Assembly: GCA_026936335.1 (NCBI GenBank)
Contig: JAPMXV010000021.1
Span: 186,001-250,000, forward strand
From: Mantamonas sphyraenae
Lineage: Eukaryota; CRuMs; Mantamonadidae
Length of the DNA: 64,000 nucleotides
Direction: 5' to 3'
Shown here piece by piece: positions 19,888 to 32,100 of this stretch. The first letter of the stretch is position 1. Every line of letters begins with the position of its first letter. The translations under genes were made by a program, and so were the position numbers. Below the pieces are notes generated by a model. It was not told the origin of the DNA and ran no database searches. It saw only the letters and a list, made by a program, of their open reading frames with translations.

Positions 19888-20062
19888 TGCGTGGGTGCAG
19901 CGTGGTGGCAGATGGTTGGTTGTGCGGCGCAAAGCAGAGCGCGAGAGTCGCAAGGCCGGTCTGATCGCAAAGCGGAATCCCGAAAGGGGGTACGCAAAGA
20001 CATGTATGCTGTCTGTTCACCCATTAGTGCGTTATTGCTCAACGAGCAGTAGTGCGGTGCCT

Positions 20063-20135
20063 CTCCCAGTGGCGAAGTGGATAACGCGTCTGACTCCTAA
20101 TCAGAAGATCGCGGGTTCGACCCCCGCCTGGGAGT
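20063..20135 (+). tRNA. tRNA-Arg (anticodon CCU)
   Basis: A complete cloverleaf with no intron. The acceptor stem CTCCCAG pairs with CTGGGAG. The D-arm contains an A box (TGGCGAAGTGG). The anticodon stem TCTGA/TCAGA encloses the loop CTCCTAA, giving anticodon CCU, which reads AGG. The T stem GCGGG/CCCGC encloses TTCGACC (B box GGTTCGACCCC). CCA is not encoded, as expected for a nuclear gene. Confidence 0.96.
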
Positions 20136-20141
20136 GCCTTC

Positions 20142-20150
20142 TTTTTTTTT
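20142..20150 (+). terminator. Pol III terminator of tRNA-Arg
   Basis: A run of nine T starts six bases after the tRNA, the usual RNA polymerase III stop signal. It lies 22 bp from the stop of the convergent PP6 subunit gene. Confidence 0.9.
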
Positions 20151-20172
20151 CTCGTGCGTCATCAAACACAGT

Positions 20173-22491
20173 TCATTTCTTTCCCTTTTTCCCCTTCTTG
20201 CCCTTCTTTTTGTTCTTTTTGCCCTTGCCTCCGCCGGGGCTGTCGCTGTCGCCTTCAATCAGTGCCGCCAGCTCGTCGACGCTCATTTCTGCGCGTTCTT
20301 TGCGCACCTCCATCACCTCCTCGTCTTCCTTGCTCATCTCCTGTGTCTGTTTGCCCTTGCCCTGCTGCTTCTTGCTGCTCGCTCCGCTCTCGTCGTCTCC
20401 TTCCTCCCACGCCTTGACGCCTGCAAAGCCAATCGAGTTTGCGTACTCGGACCCCAAATCAATCCCCTTCTTGTCGCTGCTGTCTGCGCTGCTGCTACTG
20501 CTGCCTGCGCCGCCCCCTGTCCCTACGCCGCTCACTCCTCCGTCTCCGCTTGGTCCGTACCAGTTGTTGGTGCTCATGCCGGACGACTCCCAGCCGCCCG
20601 TCTGCGCCACCGTCGCTTCCGTCAGCGCCTCTTCAAACTCCTTCCACTGCGTGCTCGACCGCAGATAATTTGACAAATACGCGTTTGGTGCCATGCTCTG
20701 TGCCTTCAGCCGCATCAGGTTGCCCAGCAGGATGATAAACCCGCAGTTTCCGCGATCCGCCCCTTCGGCTTCGGCAAAGTGCTTTGTCATCTTGCTCATA
20801 AACTTGTACTTGGACAGCAGCGTCTTCAGGCTTGCTTCGTGGTGTTCCATCACTGCCGTGCGCACCAGCATGTAGAACCGGCTCGCGTAGATGTTGTTGC
20901 TCGGCAGCGTCAGGAACCAAGTGCTCGTCACACGCCACACTTGTGGGCTCATCATATCCAGCACCACAGCCCCGTGCTTCTGCACAAGTTGCTCCAGCAC
21001 ACACAGTGTGCTCAACCGGAACGAATTCAGCGGTTCCTTCACTTCGTATGCGCTGTACGTCACTGCATCCTCGCCAGTCGCCCCGGGGTTGTAGATCAAC
21101 ACCTCACTCAGCGCCTCACAGTGCTTCACCAACAACTCGAAAATGGTTCCACTGTGCTGCTCCAGCATGTTGGGCGCCGCCGTCGCCAGTCCGCCGGGCA
21201 TCCGCGCCGCAACAGTCAGCTTTTCCGTGCTTGTGCGCACCACCTTATCTACAATCGCCATCAGGGCGCCCTGCACTTCCTTGTTGTACACTTCCTTGGC
21301 CGTGGTGCACGCTGCGTCAGCACACGCTCCAGCCAGCCCTTGTTGACCAGCGTGGCCATCAGCGCCTCGCTGCTCGGTTGTTTTGCCAGCTGCACAAGCG
21401 CACGCATCACAAAGTCCGCCACGTCCATCGCCTGCGACGGTTCGGCACACAGACGCTCCAGCACCTGGCCGAAAAAGTCCACGTCCATGAGCTCGTTCAG
21501 CAGCGCTTCCTGCGAGAACACCGTGTCTTGTTTGCGCGGTGTGCTCTCCAGCATCTTTGTCAGCAGGTCGGCAACGGCAAACTCGTGCACCAGCGGCACA
21601 AGCTTCTCAAACAGTCTGTGCTGGCTCATGATTTTGAACACGCCGTCACGCATCTGCACAAACAGCGCATCCACCACGTTCTGGAAGTGGAACAGCATCC
21701 CACGCGCATTCACGTGCACACACGCAAACACATTCAGCACAATCTCCTCTAGGTTCTCCTCCAGAAACGAACGCATGTTGATCGTCGGCTTCGCCAGCAG
21801 CCGCTGCACATTCAGCGCCGCCTTGAGCTGCCGTCCTTCCAGCGGCTCTCTTTCTTGCACAGCCCCGCTCCCAGCCCTGCTGCGCCCATCGTCCACCAGA
21901 TGCATAAATCCTACGAATGCCTGCATGCCTGTCTCCTGCTCCAGCAGTTCCAGCATGTTCAGCTTCACCACAGGATTGTCCAGCTCCACCAGCGCTCCGA
22001 TCACTCGTGTGTGCAGCCGCAGCTTTGTCTCTACCTCCCCAAACCGTTCCAGCTCCTCCTCGCTCAACTCTGTGCTCATGCTTGCCACATCCTCTTCTCC
22101 CTCTTCGTCCCCGCCTGCACCCCGCACCGTGTCCCATCCGTTTCCCATCCCCATACACTCGTCAGTCTCTCTGTAAAGGCAATCACATGCGCCGCGACCC
22201 AGCTATCCCTCTCATGTCCACACCGTCACGCCCAAGCTCTTCGCATGCTCCCTCACACACACCCTTGCCCCGCGCACACAATGCAACTCACCCTCGATCT
22301 CGTAAAAGGCCTGTCGCGCGCGATACAGTGCCTCCAAGCGGTCTGTGGCTCGCAAAGTGCGCCCGCCCACAAAGTCAGTCGCTGCCTCCCAAGCGTGTCC
22401 CTTCACCCGCACGTCTCCCTCTCCGGCCATCTCTCCCTCAACAACACCGCAGCCCTTGTGGCACACACATACCTGGTGTCAAGGTGGACAT
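20173..22491 (-). CDS. PPP6R: SAPS-domain regulatory subunit of protein phosphatase 6
   Basis: Three exons by phase: 22491-22473 (six codons and one base), 22381-22292 and 22168-20173, for about 701 residues. SAPS proteins scaffold the PP6 catalytic subunit with ankyrin subunits. The match runs through the SAPS domain: the stretch with HRLFEKLVPLVHEFAVADLL and VDFFGQVLERLCAEPSQ, then LNSFRLSTLCVLEQLVQKH, then KYKFMSKMTKHFAEAEGADR followed by GFIILLGNLMRLK, and WKEFEEALTEAT before a Gly/Ser linker. A short region (IGFAGVKAWEEGDDESG) parallels the conserved post-SAPS motif, and the protein ends in a lysine-rich tail. The frame breaks once near 21308-21318. The second and third splice sites are less certain because several AGs lie together. 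Confidence 0.8.
21308..21318 (-). other. Apparent -1 frameshift in the PP6 regulatory subunit
   Basis: The reverse strand reads GTGCTGACGCAGCGTGCACC. The upstream frame gives WLERVLTQR and the downstream frame gives CTTAKEVYNKEVQ. Both belong to the SAPS fold, but one base is lacking between them. No intron of credible size fits. Confidence 0.75.
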
Positions 22492-22539
22492 GATGCTGGG
22501 AAACACTGCGAGCGCCGCCGCAGCCCATTCATTGCCGAA

Positions 22540-24150
22540 ATGCTCCTCCACCGCACACGTGTCCTCCTATCACGCGATCCAAGTGCAAAGGCAAAGGCAT
22601 TGGCCGCTTCAGAGCTGCAGCGGGCTCATCGTGAAGCCCTGGAGCAGCTGGAGGCCCAAGAGGCCGCCGGGTTGGATCCCACCGAGAGTGGTCCGCTCGA
22701 AGACAAGAGCCGCAAATGGGCCCACCGCGGCGGCATGATCACAAACAAGTTTGTGGACCAGGTCATGTTGCGCGTGCGTGCTGGTAGAGGCGGCGACGGC
22801 GCGGTCAGCTTCCGCCGTGCCAAGTTTGTGCCACGCGGCCCAGCGGACGGAGGCGACGGCGGACGCGGCGGCAATGTCCTCGTCCATCCTCAGGATAACC
22901 TGAGCGATCTCTCACACATCAAATCCCTGTACAAAGCCACCAATGGCCTTCCTGGCGGCTCAGGAGGCATGGCTGGACAACGAGGCAAGGACGTCCTCAT
23001 CCCGGTTCCCGCCGGCACCGTCATAACCGCCTGGGACGTGTTTGAAGAGCACGACGAGGACCAAAACACACACGCATCCAACCACCCTCCGCCCAAACCG
23101 CCCAACATGCCCTCCTTTATCGACATGGCCGAACACGACGAAAACGACGGCGTAGACGACGCAGAAGGCAGCGAGGCTGAACAAGACGGTGGAATTGTTC
23201 ATACGCAGCAAACCGCGCCCTCTGCACGCATGGCCGCTCTCCAGGACATTGTTGCTGCACAGGAACCATGCCTTCAGGTCGACTTTCCTCCCGCCAAAGA
23301 TGCGGGTGGGAAAGCAAAACCCGGTGGCCCTCGCTACGTCCTTGTCGGAAAGGGTGGCAATGGCGGCTTTGGCAACGCCCGCTTCAAACACACCTCAAAG
23401 TCGCCACGCATGCGCATGCCCGGAAGACCCGGACAGGAGCGTGTCCTGCGCCTCGAGCTCAAAACCTTGGCCGATATCGGCCTCGTTGGCTTCCCAAACG
23501 CCGGCAAGAGTAGCTTCCTCCAGGCTGCCACGCGAGCACGCCCAAAGGTCGCCCCGTACCCGTTCACCACGCTCAGCCCGTCTGTGGGCACCGTCAATCT
23601 GCCCAATTACACGCAGATGACAATTGCCGACCTCCCGGGCCTCATCGACGGCGCACACCAAAACAAGGGGCTCGGCCACGTGTTTCTCCGCCATGTGGAA
23701 CGCACACAAATCCTTGCCTTTGTTCTCGACATGTCCCGCCAGCACATGGGCCTCTTTCGTGGCCAAGAGCGTCGCCAGAGCCTCTGGTTCGACAATGGCG
23801 ATTGGGAAGACGAAGGTCTCCAGAGCGCCTCTCTCGATCCTCGCAGCCCCTTTGAACAATTTCTCGCCTTGCGTGATGAGCTCCACGCCTACTCGCCCCA
23901 GCTCCTCCACAAGCGCTCCTTTGTCATTGCCAACAAGATGGACATCCCAAGCGCTCAGAAGCACCTGGACGAGTTTCTCGCTGCAAAGAACGACCTTCCT
24001 GAACTCAACGACCTCGTCGTGGCCAAAGTCAGCGCTGCCGACGGCATGGGTGTCGACGATGTCATTGCGTGGTGCTTCCAGGAGCTCCACGGCGAAGCCG
24101 AGGCCGTCAAATGGCGCATCCAGCCTGACCAAGACCAGTTCGTCATGTGA
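22540..24150 (+). CDS. MTG2: Mitochondrial ribosome-associated GTPase (Obg family, GTPBP5/MTG2)
   Basis: Single exon, 536 residues. Obg-type GTPases act late in large-subunit ribosome assembly; MTG2 does this in mitochondria. The N-terminal start (MLLHRTRVLLSRDPSAKAKA) is a good presequence. The glycine-rich Obg domain follows (VRAGRGGDGAVSFRR, GGDGGRGGNV, GKGGNGGFGNARF) but is split by an acidic insertion of about 80 residues (EEHDEDQN to DGGIVHTQQ). The G domain has G1 GFPNAGKSS (near 318), G2 threonines, G3 DLPG and G4 NKMD. Divergent from the PP6 subunit with only 48 bp between starts, and 19 bp from the convergent RBR gene. Confidence 0.93.
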   Translation: MLLHRTRVLLSRDPSAKAKALAASELQRAHREALEQLEAQEAAGLDPTESGPLEDKSRKWAHRGGMITNKFVDQVMLRVRAGRGGDGAVSFRRAKFVPRGPADGGDGGRGGNVLVHPQDNLSDLSHIKSLYKATNGLPGGSGGMAGQRGKDVLIPVPAGTVITAWDVFEEHDEDQNTHASNHPPPKPPNMPSFIDMAEHDENDGVDDAEGSEAEQDGGIVHTQQTAPSARMAALQDIVAAQEPCLQVDFPPAKDAGGKAKPGGPRYVLVGKGGNGGFGNARFKHTSKSPRMRMPGRPGQERVLRLELKTLADIGLVGFPNAGKSSFLQAATRARPKVAPYPFTTLSPSVGTVNLPNYTQMTIADLPGLIDGAHQNKGLGHVFLRHVERTQILAFVLDMSRQHMGLFRGQERRQSLWFDNGDWEDEGLQSASLDPRSPFEQFLALRDELHAYSPQLLHKRSFVIANKMDIPSAQKHLDEFLAAKNDLPELNDLVVAKVSAADGMGVDDVIAWCFQELHGEAEAVKWRIQPDQDQFVM

Positions 24151-24169
24151 ACCCTTCATGTCCAAGTTT

Positions 24170-25230
24170 CTATTGGATCACACACTTCTTGTCTTCCTTT
24201 TGGGCAAAGGCGCGCTGCTGGATGCGGTTCTTCTTTGCCTCCGGGTTCAGACGGTCCATCACCTCGAGCTCCTCCTCCCGCTCCTCCGGAAGCTGCAGCA
24301 ATCCCGAGTTCATGCCCGAGCTCACCTGGTGCAAGAACGTGTTCAGCGTGCGGATATCCACCGCCAGCTTGTCCACAGAGATCGACGCGGGTGTTCGCTG
24401 ACACTCCTCGCTCAGCGCCTCTGTCGCCTCCTCTAGGTTCTTTTGCAGAAACTCAAACAGCCGCTGCTCAGGCCCCTCCTTCAGATAGTACCCATAAATG
24501 TATGTGTACTTCAGGATGCGCCTGCAGTCGCGCAGCGTGCGGTACGCCGCGTTAATCAGCTCCGCTCGACGAAGGTCTCGCGCGCTGTAGTGGCCACTCT
24601 CAAACGCGGCCATCATGTTGGCCAGGTTGTTCTCCGACACAGGAATCATGCGCTCGGCATACTTTTTCTTGTCTTCGTGGTTGTTGAAGCGCGTCATGAA
24701 GTGGTTGTACCGCTCCAGCTCGGCCTGCAACTCGTCCTTCTCCGCCTGGTCAAAGTTGAAGCCCTTCCACTTGTGGCACTCGTAGTAGCCGCCCGTCAGC
24801 GAGCCATGGAACTTCCACTGGCCCATGCACACCCAGCAAAACTCGTGGTGGCACTTGCTGCACGTCATGTGGTTGCACCCTTCGTTCTTCTGGATGTTTG
24901 TGCGGCACTTGGGACACTTCTTTGTGTTCACCTTGAGCCACTTTGTGTTTTCGTTGTTGTCCACGTCTTTTTCCTTCCACTTGGACAATGTTTCGCAGTC
25001 CACCGGCGTGTGGTCCTCCTCGCCGCACGAAAAGCAAAACGCATACCCGCACTGGCATTGCACCATCCCCTTCTCCTTGCTACTCTGCGTCTTGCTCACT
25101 GCATGTCCGCATCCGGGCGCAGGGCACCACTGGATGTACTGGTTGTCGTCCACAAACGAGTTGACCAGATACCGAATGTACTTGTCAAACGGCGTCTCGG
25201 GCTTCAATGGTTCGCCGCTCGACGCCATGG

Positions 25231-25262
<32 letters not shown>

Positions 25263-26654
25263 CCACCCAAGTTGTCTTGGTTCCACATGAACTCGGGACG
25301 CACGTTGATGTTGCCCATGTTGCTGGTCAGCACCGAGTCCTGCAGCTGCGTCATGAAACCCAGGCTGTCGTCATTCAGCATGTGGCTACGCAGCGAACTT
25401 TCCATGTCCAAGCCCAGCATGCTCACTTGGTGCATCGAGTCACTGCGCCAGTCCCTCACTGCGTCCTGTAGAGTCGTCGCACGGTTGCGTGCCAGCGTCG
25501 CCTGCGGCACGAGTGTCGCCTGGAACTCGCTGTCTGTTTCGATGTCTGGGTGCTCCATCAGAAAGTTCATCGTCTCCTGCAGCTTGCCGTCGAAATTGTC
25601 GAGCACCTTGAGCACCGTCACCTCCTGCAGGTCGGGCAAGATGCTCTTCACCGCCACGTACGACTCTCGAGGCACACGTGCCCTCAGCTCCTCCGCCAAC
25701 TCCTCCAACGGATCTTTTTCCTTGCCCGTCACCTTTCCTTTGTCCTTGTCTGCCTTGTCGCTTCCCTCCTCGCCTTCCGCGGTGTCCGATTCCTCCACAG
25801 CCACCTCAGCCACTTCGTCCGTCTCTTCCGTTTCCGCCTGCACGGGTTCCGGAGGAGGCGGAGGCGCAAGGACCGCACGAAAGGCGCTTTCATCCACCAC
25901 ATTCTTACAGTCCTTGTTGTAGCACGTCGTAAAGATGCATCGCGGGCCCTCGTTGATCTTTTCTTCCAGATAGCCCTGCCAGCACTCACGGCACAACCTG
26001 TGGCCACAGCCAGTCAGCTTAAAGGTCTCGTCGTACGTGACGTCGTCCAGGCATACGGGGCACTCAAACTCTTCGTCCTCATCGTGCACAGACTCTTCAT
26101 CGTCATCTTTGGCCGGTTCCAGCGCGATCCCCGCTGCTTTGCACGTTTCCTCCTGGTCGCCGTAGAACCCGTCGTACAGGTGCTCCTTGACCCACCTGTG
26201 CACCACACACTGTGTCAGTCGTCTCTACACACGCCCTCTCACCCTCGCACTCGGTACGATCCACCCGCCTCGCTCAGCCGTGCAACACCGACCAGCCGTC
26301 GCCGCAAACGCAGAGGGAATTTGGCGTGGGAACTCACTGAAAGTGGCGTAGCAAGATAGCTGCCTGGGCCACAGACAGGCCTAGCACCTCGGACACTTCT
26401 TCCACCATTGCCCGTTGCTGCTCCACAAGATCTTCGGGTGTGAGCACTTGGTACGAGTCGCCCCCGGGGTTCAGAACCGTGTCCAGGTCGGCGTCGGCCA
26501 GTCGAACCGCTTCGTCCTCTTCGTCTGCACGAAGCACGGCTCCGCGCAGAACCTCTGCTTCTTCTTCCTCTGCATCGTCTCCTTCATACAGCGTCTCGTC
26601 AAACACAGAGTCTTCGCCGGCCTCCAGGTCGTCGTCGTACTCCAGATCGGACAT
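24170..26654 (-). CDS. Ariadne-type RBR E3 ubiquitin ligase with large RING1-IBR insertion
   Basis: Two exons, 26654-26338 and 26195-24170, phase 2, 780 residues. The acidic N-terminus precedes LLRHFQWVKEHLYDGFYGD, the UBA-like element of Ariadne proteins. RING1 is CPVCLDDVTYDETFKLTGCG with CREC and CYNKDC. IBR runs from WCPAPGCGHAV to CQCGYAFCFSCGEEDH. RING2/Rcat is CPKCRTNIQKNEGCNHMTCS, with the probable catalytic Cys in EGCNHM (near 546). An Ariadne helical domain closes the protein (ILKYTYIYGYYLKEG). Between RING1 and IBR lies a roughly 225-residue acidic insertion (about 215-438) holding a CUE/UBA-like segment (LQEVTVLKVLDNFDGKLQET) and a polyserine run. Animal Ariadne proteins have only a short linker there. 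Confidence 0.92.
25229..25260 (-). repeat. AGC repeat coding polyserine in the RBR ligase
   Basis: On the reverse strand about ten AGC units code serines at the end of the RING1-IBR insertion. Confidence 0.85.
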
Positions 26655-26715
26655 TTCGTGCGCGTTTTGCTTGGGTGGCGCCGAGATTGCCAAGGAATTC
26701 CGCTCGTTGCTGGTG
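26655..26715. promoter_or_regulatory. 61-bp bidirectional promoter region, RBR ligase / ARF-GEF
   Basis: Two divergent start codons are separated by 61 bp, which must hold both promoters and leaders. No named element was seen. Confidence 0.4.
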
Positions 26716-29117
26716 ATGGACAAGTTCAATCCCAAGGATTTCAAGAACTTGTCGTTCACCCACCCAAAGCCCGTCAAGGAGGGCTTTGTTTCCAAAAATT
26801 CGGCTGGTCTGGGCGCCTCCAAGAGCCGCTATTTTGTCGCTCTCCGCGACGGCAATCTCTACTCGTTCCGGGCCAAGGAGGAACTCAACCCCACGGGCTT
26901 CATCCCGCTGGGCGAGTGCCGTCTCTCAATCCACTTTAAGGAACACCACCAGGGCATGCACTGCTTTGTGCTGTCCCGCTCCCACCACAAGAGCTACAGC
27001 GTCTACTGCGACTCTGAAGCCGAGTTGCGCAGCTGGCTTATCGCTCTCGCGTCTCTCGGCGCCAATGTGAGTTGACCCAGCGGTGTACAGTCGGTGCTTC
27101 ACATCCACAGCCAACCATGTGTGCATGGAACGCGTTCTCGTTGCTTCTAAACGTCTGCCCGCCCCAAACGTTCGCCGTCTCACGTTCTGTTGACACACTG
27201 GAAACGCCTCGCAGTTCATCCCGCTCAGTTTGGGAGCCCTTTCGTACCCGGACAAGCACGGCTATCTTCAAAAGACCGGAGGCTTCAAGAAACAGAAGAA
27301 CCAGAAGCGCTGGATGATCCTCAAGGACGCCAATTTGTTCTACTTTCTGGACAAGGACGTGAGTTTGTCTTTGCAGCACAATTTTGCTTGCCAGCCCTCT
27401 GCCGCACCCGCAACCGAGGCCCACGCCCGCACGGTCTGCGTGCAAACGTGCATGCGCACTTCAGTGTACATGGTTACATGTGTGCGGGCTTTCCCGTATG
27501 GGCTGTGTGCCCAAGAAGGGCTGCAGGACGCAGCTGCGGCGAGAGAGGGATCTCACCGATCAGGGCAATACCTCCGCGCGGCGCACACTCTCTTCTGACA
27601 CCCGCCACACGCACAATCTCTCTCTGGGCCCTTTCGTGGACACACAGGATGTCGTGCCCAGGGGCTACCTTCCCTTGAGTGAATCCTACATCTACGTGCC
27701 GAAGGACAAGAAGAAAAAGTTCTGCTTCACCGTCAGCACAGAGAAGAAGGCGTACTTCCTGTACGCATCCAGTTCTCAGGAGATGCAAGAGTGGATGGAT
27801 GCCATCAACACGTGCATTGCAAAGTACGAGAACCAGCCGCAGGGCAGCGTGGAGGAACAGGTCGACGCCTGCCTGCCACGCGACGAAGAAGACGTACGTC
27901 CCACGCAACACACACACACACCCTGTCTCTCTCGTTCCACCCTTTCCCGCAGCCACGCACATAGACTCACATATCACCATACACATTTCGCAGACGGTGC
28001 AAATTGCCAAGGAACATGCACAGGAAAGCCAGCGCAAGCAAAGCAGCTCCAGGTCAGCACGTCTGCGCAGGGGCACTGTGCTGGAAAAGACGTCGTCACT
28101 GCTGCACCTTCTCAAAGCCGACGACAGCCCGCGGCTTGGAGGGCGCCAGCGCGCCAGCACGGTATCACGCCGGGCCAGCCAACTGACCGCGGGTGACTCG
28201 GAGACAGACCTCAACGACTTTCAAACCATGCGCATCTTTGTTTCCTGGGCGCTTCGTTCCATCCTTTCCAGCACGTCGGAGCTGCCCGAAGTGCAGGAGG
28301 AGGAGCTCAAGGAGGCTGTCCACCCCGTGCTGGAAAACTTGAAGAACAAGGAGGACCGCTCGCTGGCGTACGACATGGAGGAGGAACTCAGCGACACCAA
28401 CAACGCAGACCAGTATGTGCTTCCGTTCAAACTGGCTGTCGACACGCAGGTGCCGCAGCTCGTCGAGACCGCCTTGGATGGCCTGCAGAAACTCACCATC
28501 AAAGGATTCCTGCGCGGCCAGGGACGCATGCCAGGCACCTCAAACGGGGACACCAGCACTGTCATCGACCATGTCATCGACTCCATCAGCAGTTGCATCG
28601 TCATGGAGGATGAGAATGTGCAGAAACTCATTGTCACGTGCCTTGCCTCGGCAATCGTCACTCCCAGCTGCAAAGTCCACGGCAAGTCTCTCCTGCTGGC
28701 CATGCAGTCCATACAGGCATTGTGTCTGCGTGGCATCACCCAAGAGGTTGTCGAACTGGCCGAGGAAGCTCTCATGCTCGTCGTCGAGGCGCAATTCAAC
28801 CAACTCGGGCCCCTCATGGGTCGCCTCAGCGTGGACGAGCTGCTCGACCTCAATCCTGACCAGTTGCTGCGTCTGGAAACCGAGGCCGACCGCGTCATGA
28901 TTGCTCGACGTGAGAGCAACCTCAACGAATCTGGGGCCAAGGCTGCTCTCGACGCCATGGACCAGGAGCAAAGCCAAGAGTCGGACAAAGGTTCGGGTGG
29001 CCAAAACGAGGACGAGGAGGACGAGGAGCAAGAGGAACAGGATGATGAGCACGATGAGGAGCAGGTTGAGCAGGAGGCCTCCCTTCGCGCAGAAGGTCAA
29101 GAGACGACGACGCCCGG

Positions 29118-29160
<43 letters not shown>

Positions 29161-32100
29161 GCAGAGTCAAGGGAAAGTCCCACCAAGCGAAACAGCACGT
29201 CCTCCGACTCGACGCACAATTCCAGCGACGAAGCGGTGGTGGACTTTGCGGAGGACGACTTTGAAAGCGTGCCGTCGATGAAGATCACACCAGCCAAGGG
29301 ACCCGTGCTGCGCCAACGCTCGGCAAGCACGCTGAGTCTGCTCAATCTCAAGTCGGACGCGCAGGAAGGCCGCCGGCTTAGCCGCAACGTGTCCTTGAAA
29401 GACCTCAATCTTCTGCAGCAGGCCGTGAAGCAGCACCACGCCGAGTCGCCTGTAAAGACGGGTGCCGGGTCGCGCACAGGCGAGAAGGGTGGGCCTGGTG
29501 GTGAAGGCAGGGAAGCAGACTCGGACGACACAAGCGAAGCAGACACGTCTTCCGACAAGGAAGAAGCTCAACAGTCGGGCGCAGGGTACTTGCACGTGCT
29601 CAGCTGGTCAGACATTGTCAAAGTGGGCAGCAACGATGTGGAGCGCGACTGTCTGCTCGTCCTGCAGTACATGGTGGACAAGGCGGCACAGCCCGTGCCG
29701 CGCGACAGCTCGGTTGAATCGCGCAAGGCTGGACGCAAGCTGCGTCAGATCAACCTCAAGTGCCTGGAACACCTGTTCAACTGGTGCTCCGCGGACATGC
29801 AGGCATCGGCAGCCCTGTGTGCGTACGTCAAGCGCGACGTCGTGCTCATGCTCCTGCACAACTGTGTCGGCTGCTCCGCACACGTGTTTGCTGCCACCAT
29901 GGCTGTGTTTAACGCCATGTCCCGCAACATGGCTACGCTCATGAAGCCGGAAATCGGGGTGTTTTACGAAAGCGTATTTCTGCGCATCCTCAACAGCAGC
30001 AAAACCTCGCGCCTGGACAAAATGCACGTGCTCAACAGCCTCACCACACTCGCCGAGGACGGCCAACAGCTCATTGACATGTTCCTCAACTACGACTGTG
30101 ACATCGATTCCCTTGATCTGTTTGCCGGATTTGTTACAGCCCTCAGCAAGAACGCAGTGGGCGAAGTCGGCTCGCCCGAGGCTGGAAGCACGCTCCTGGA
30201 AGGGCAGCTCAGTGAAGGGGAGGAGACCACACAGACATCTGCCTCGTCAGGCGACACAGCTGGCGCGTCGTCCTCCTCCTCGTCTTCAACACAGGCTGCC
30301 AACCGCAGCAGCGGCACCCCGCAGCAAACCGACGACTATCACGACACTGCAAAGCATGCCATGCGCGCTCTGGTACGCACCCTGCAGTCTCTTGTCGAAT
30401 GGGTCGAGGAGAAGCAGTTGGAAGAGAACGGGTACGAGTCCGACTCGGCCAGCGACACAGGCTCTGTGTACACCACCGACGACGACGACGATGACGATCG
30501 CATGGCGTCCATCGACGACGAAGAACTGGATGATTCTGACGACGAAGCCGACGACGATATCCCACCCCCGCCGCCGGAAGAGGACGAGACTGCTCAAGCC
30601 GACAGCATCGATGCATTCTCCACCGCAGATGGCGAGGAGTCGTCCAAAGCAGCAAATGACAACAGCGAGGGAAACAACAAAGAGAGCAATGCCGATGAAC
30701 ACAATGAGGGCAAGAGTGAGGGCACGGGCAAATCTCGCAAGAAGCGACAGCACAGCGGACTGAAAGCAATGTCGAGGCGGTCATTGAGCATGAACAAACG
30801 AGTACGCAGCAGGCTGGACAAGGACGTGGGCTCGTTGGACAAGCTGGCCAAGTTGAAGGAAGCCAAACTGACCATCGAAAAGGCGGTGAAGAAGTTCAAC
30901 ACGAAGCCCAAGGTGGGTGTACAGCTTCTGGTGGACGAAGGGATCATCGACATGCAGTCTGAAGACGTGGCGCTGTTCCTCACCACCGCCAAGGGCCTGA
31001 ACAAGGACATGGTGGGCGAATATTTGGGAGACCACCACGAGTTTAACATCGACGTCCTGCATGACTACGTGGACATGATGAACTTCCAGAACATGTCTCT
31101 GGACGAGGCAATCCGTGCGTTTGTACGTGGTTTCCGATTGCCGGGTGAGGCGCAAAAGATCGATCGCATCATGGAAACGTTCGCCGAGCGGTACCACGAG
31201 GACAACCCGGGCGAGTTTAGCAGTGAGGAGACAGCGTATGTGCTTGCGTTTTCCATCATCATGCTCAACACAGACCTGCACAATCCGCAGGTGAAGAACA
31301 AGATGACACTGGAGCAGTTCATTCGCAACAACCGAGGAATCGACGACGGCAAGGATCTGCCACCCGAACTGCTCTCGGAGATCTACCAGAGCATTAAGGA
31401 GAACGAGATTGTGATGAAGGACAAGGAAAAGAGCGAGGCGGAGGGCGGAGAGACGACCACGGCGACGTCTCAGGGGACGACAAGCACGACAAGCACCGCC
31501 ACGAGCGCAAACACGAGCGCGGGCACGGGCACGGGCGCAGGCGCGAGTGCGGACGCCACAACCACGGGATTGGGTGCGAGTCAAGGACACGCGGGAGCGA
31601 CCGGGATGGCACGCAAGCAGTTGACGATGATCCAGGCAGAACAGGCCAACATCTTGCGGCAAACAACAGACATGCTGCAGAACACACGCCAGATCCCTTC
31701 CGAGTTTTATACAGGGAAGCAGGTAAAGGTTGTGCGTAGTATCTTTGAACAGTGCTGGAGTGCCACGCTTCTGGCTGTGACCGGATACGGATCGGTGGAG
31801 AACGCAGAGCAGATGACGCTTCGGCTGGAAGTGTTCAAGTACGCCACCATCATTTCGTCGACTTTTTTCATGACGGACGAGCTCAATGTGTTCCTGAATG
31901 CGCTGGCCAAGTTTGTGTACGAACAGAACCAGCGAAGCGTGGGAGACGCCGAGGATGAGGAGCGCAAGAAGCTGAGTGCGCTGATCAGCGGGGCCCACAT
32001 GGACCAGGCATGGGTGGAAGAGTTGTTGGCAGAGACACAGGGAGGCAACGTGGAGTACCAGGCACTGGATAGGGTGCGCAAGCGCGTGGTCAAGGTGATC

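Noticed and set aside
19888-20062. A second tRNA or small RNA beside tRNA-Arg
   Set aside because: No second cloverleaf or Pol III boxes were found in the remaining intergenic bases.
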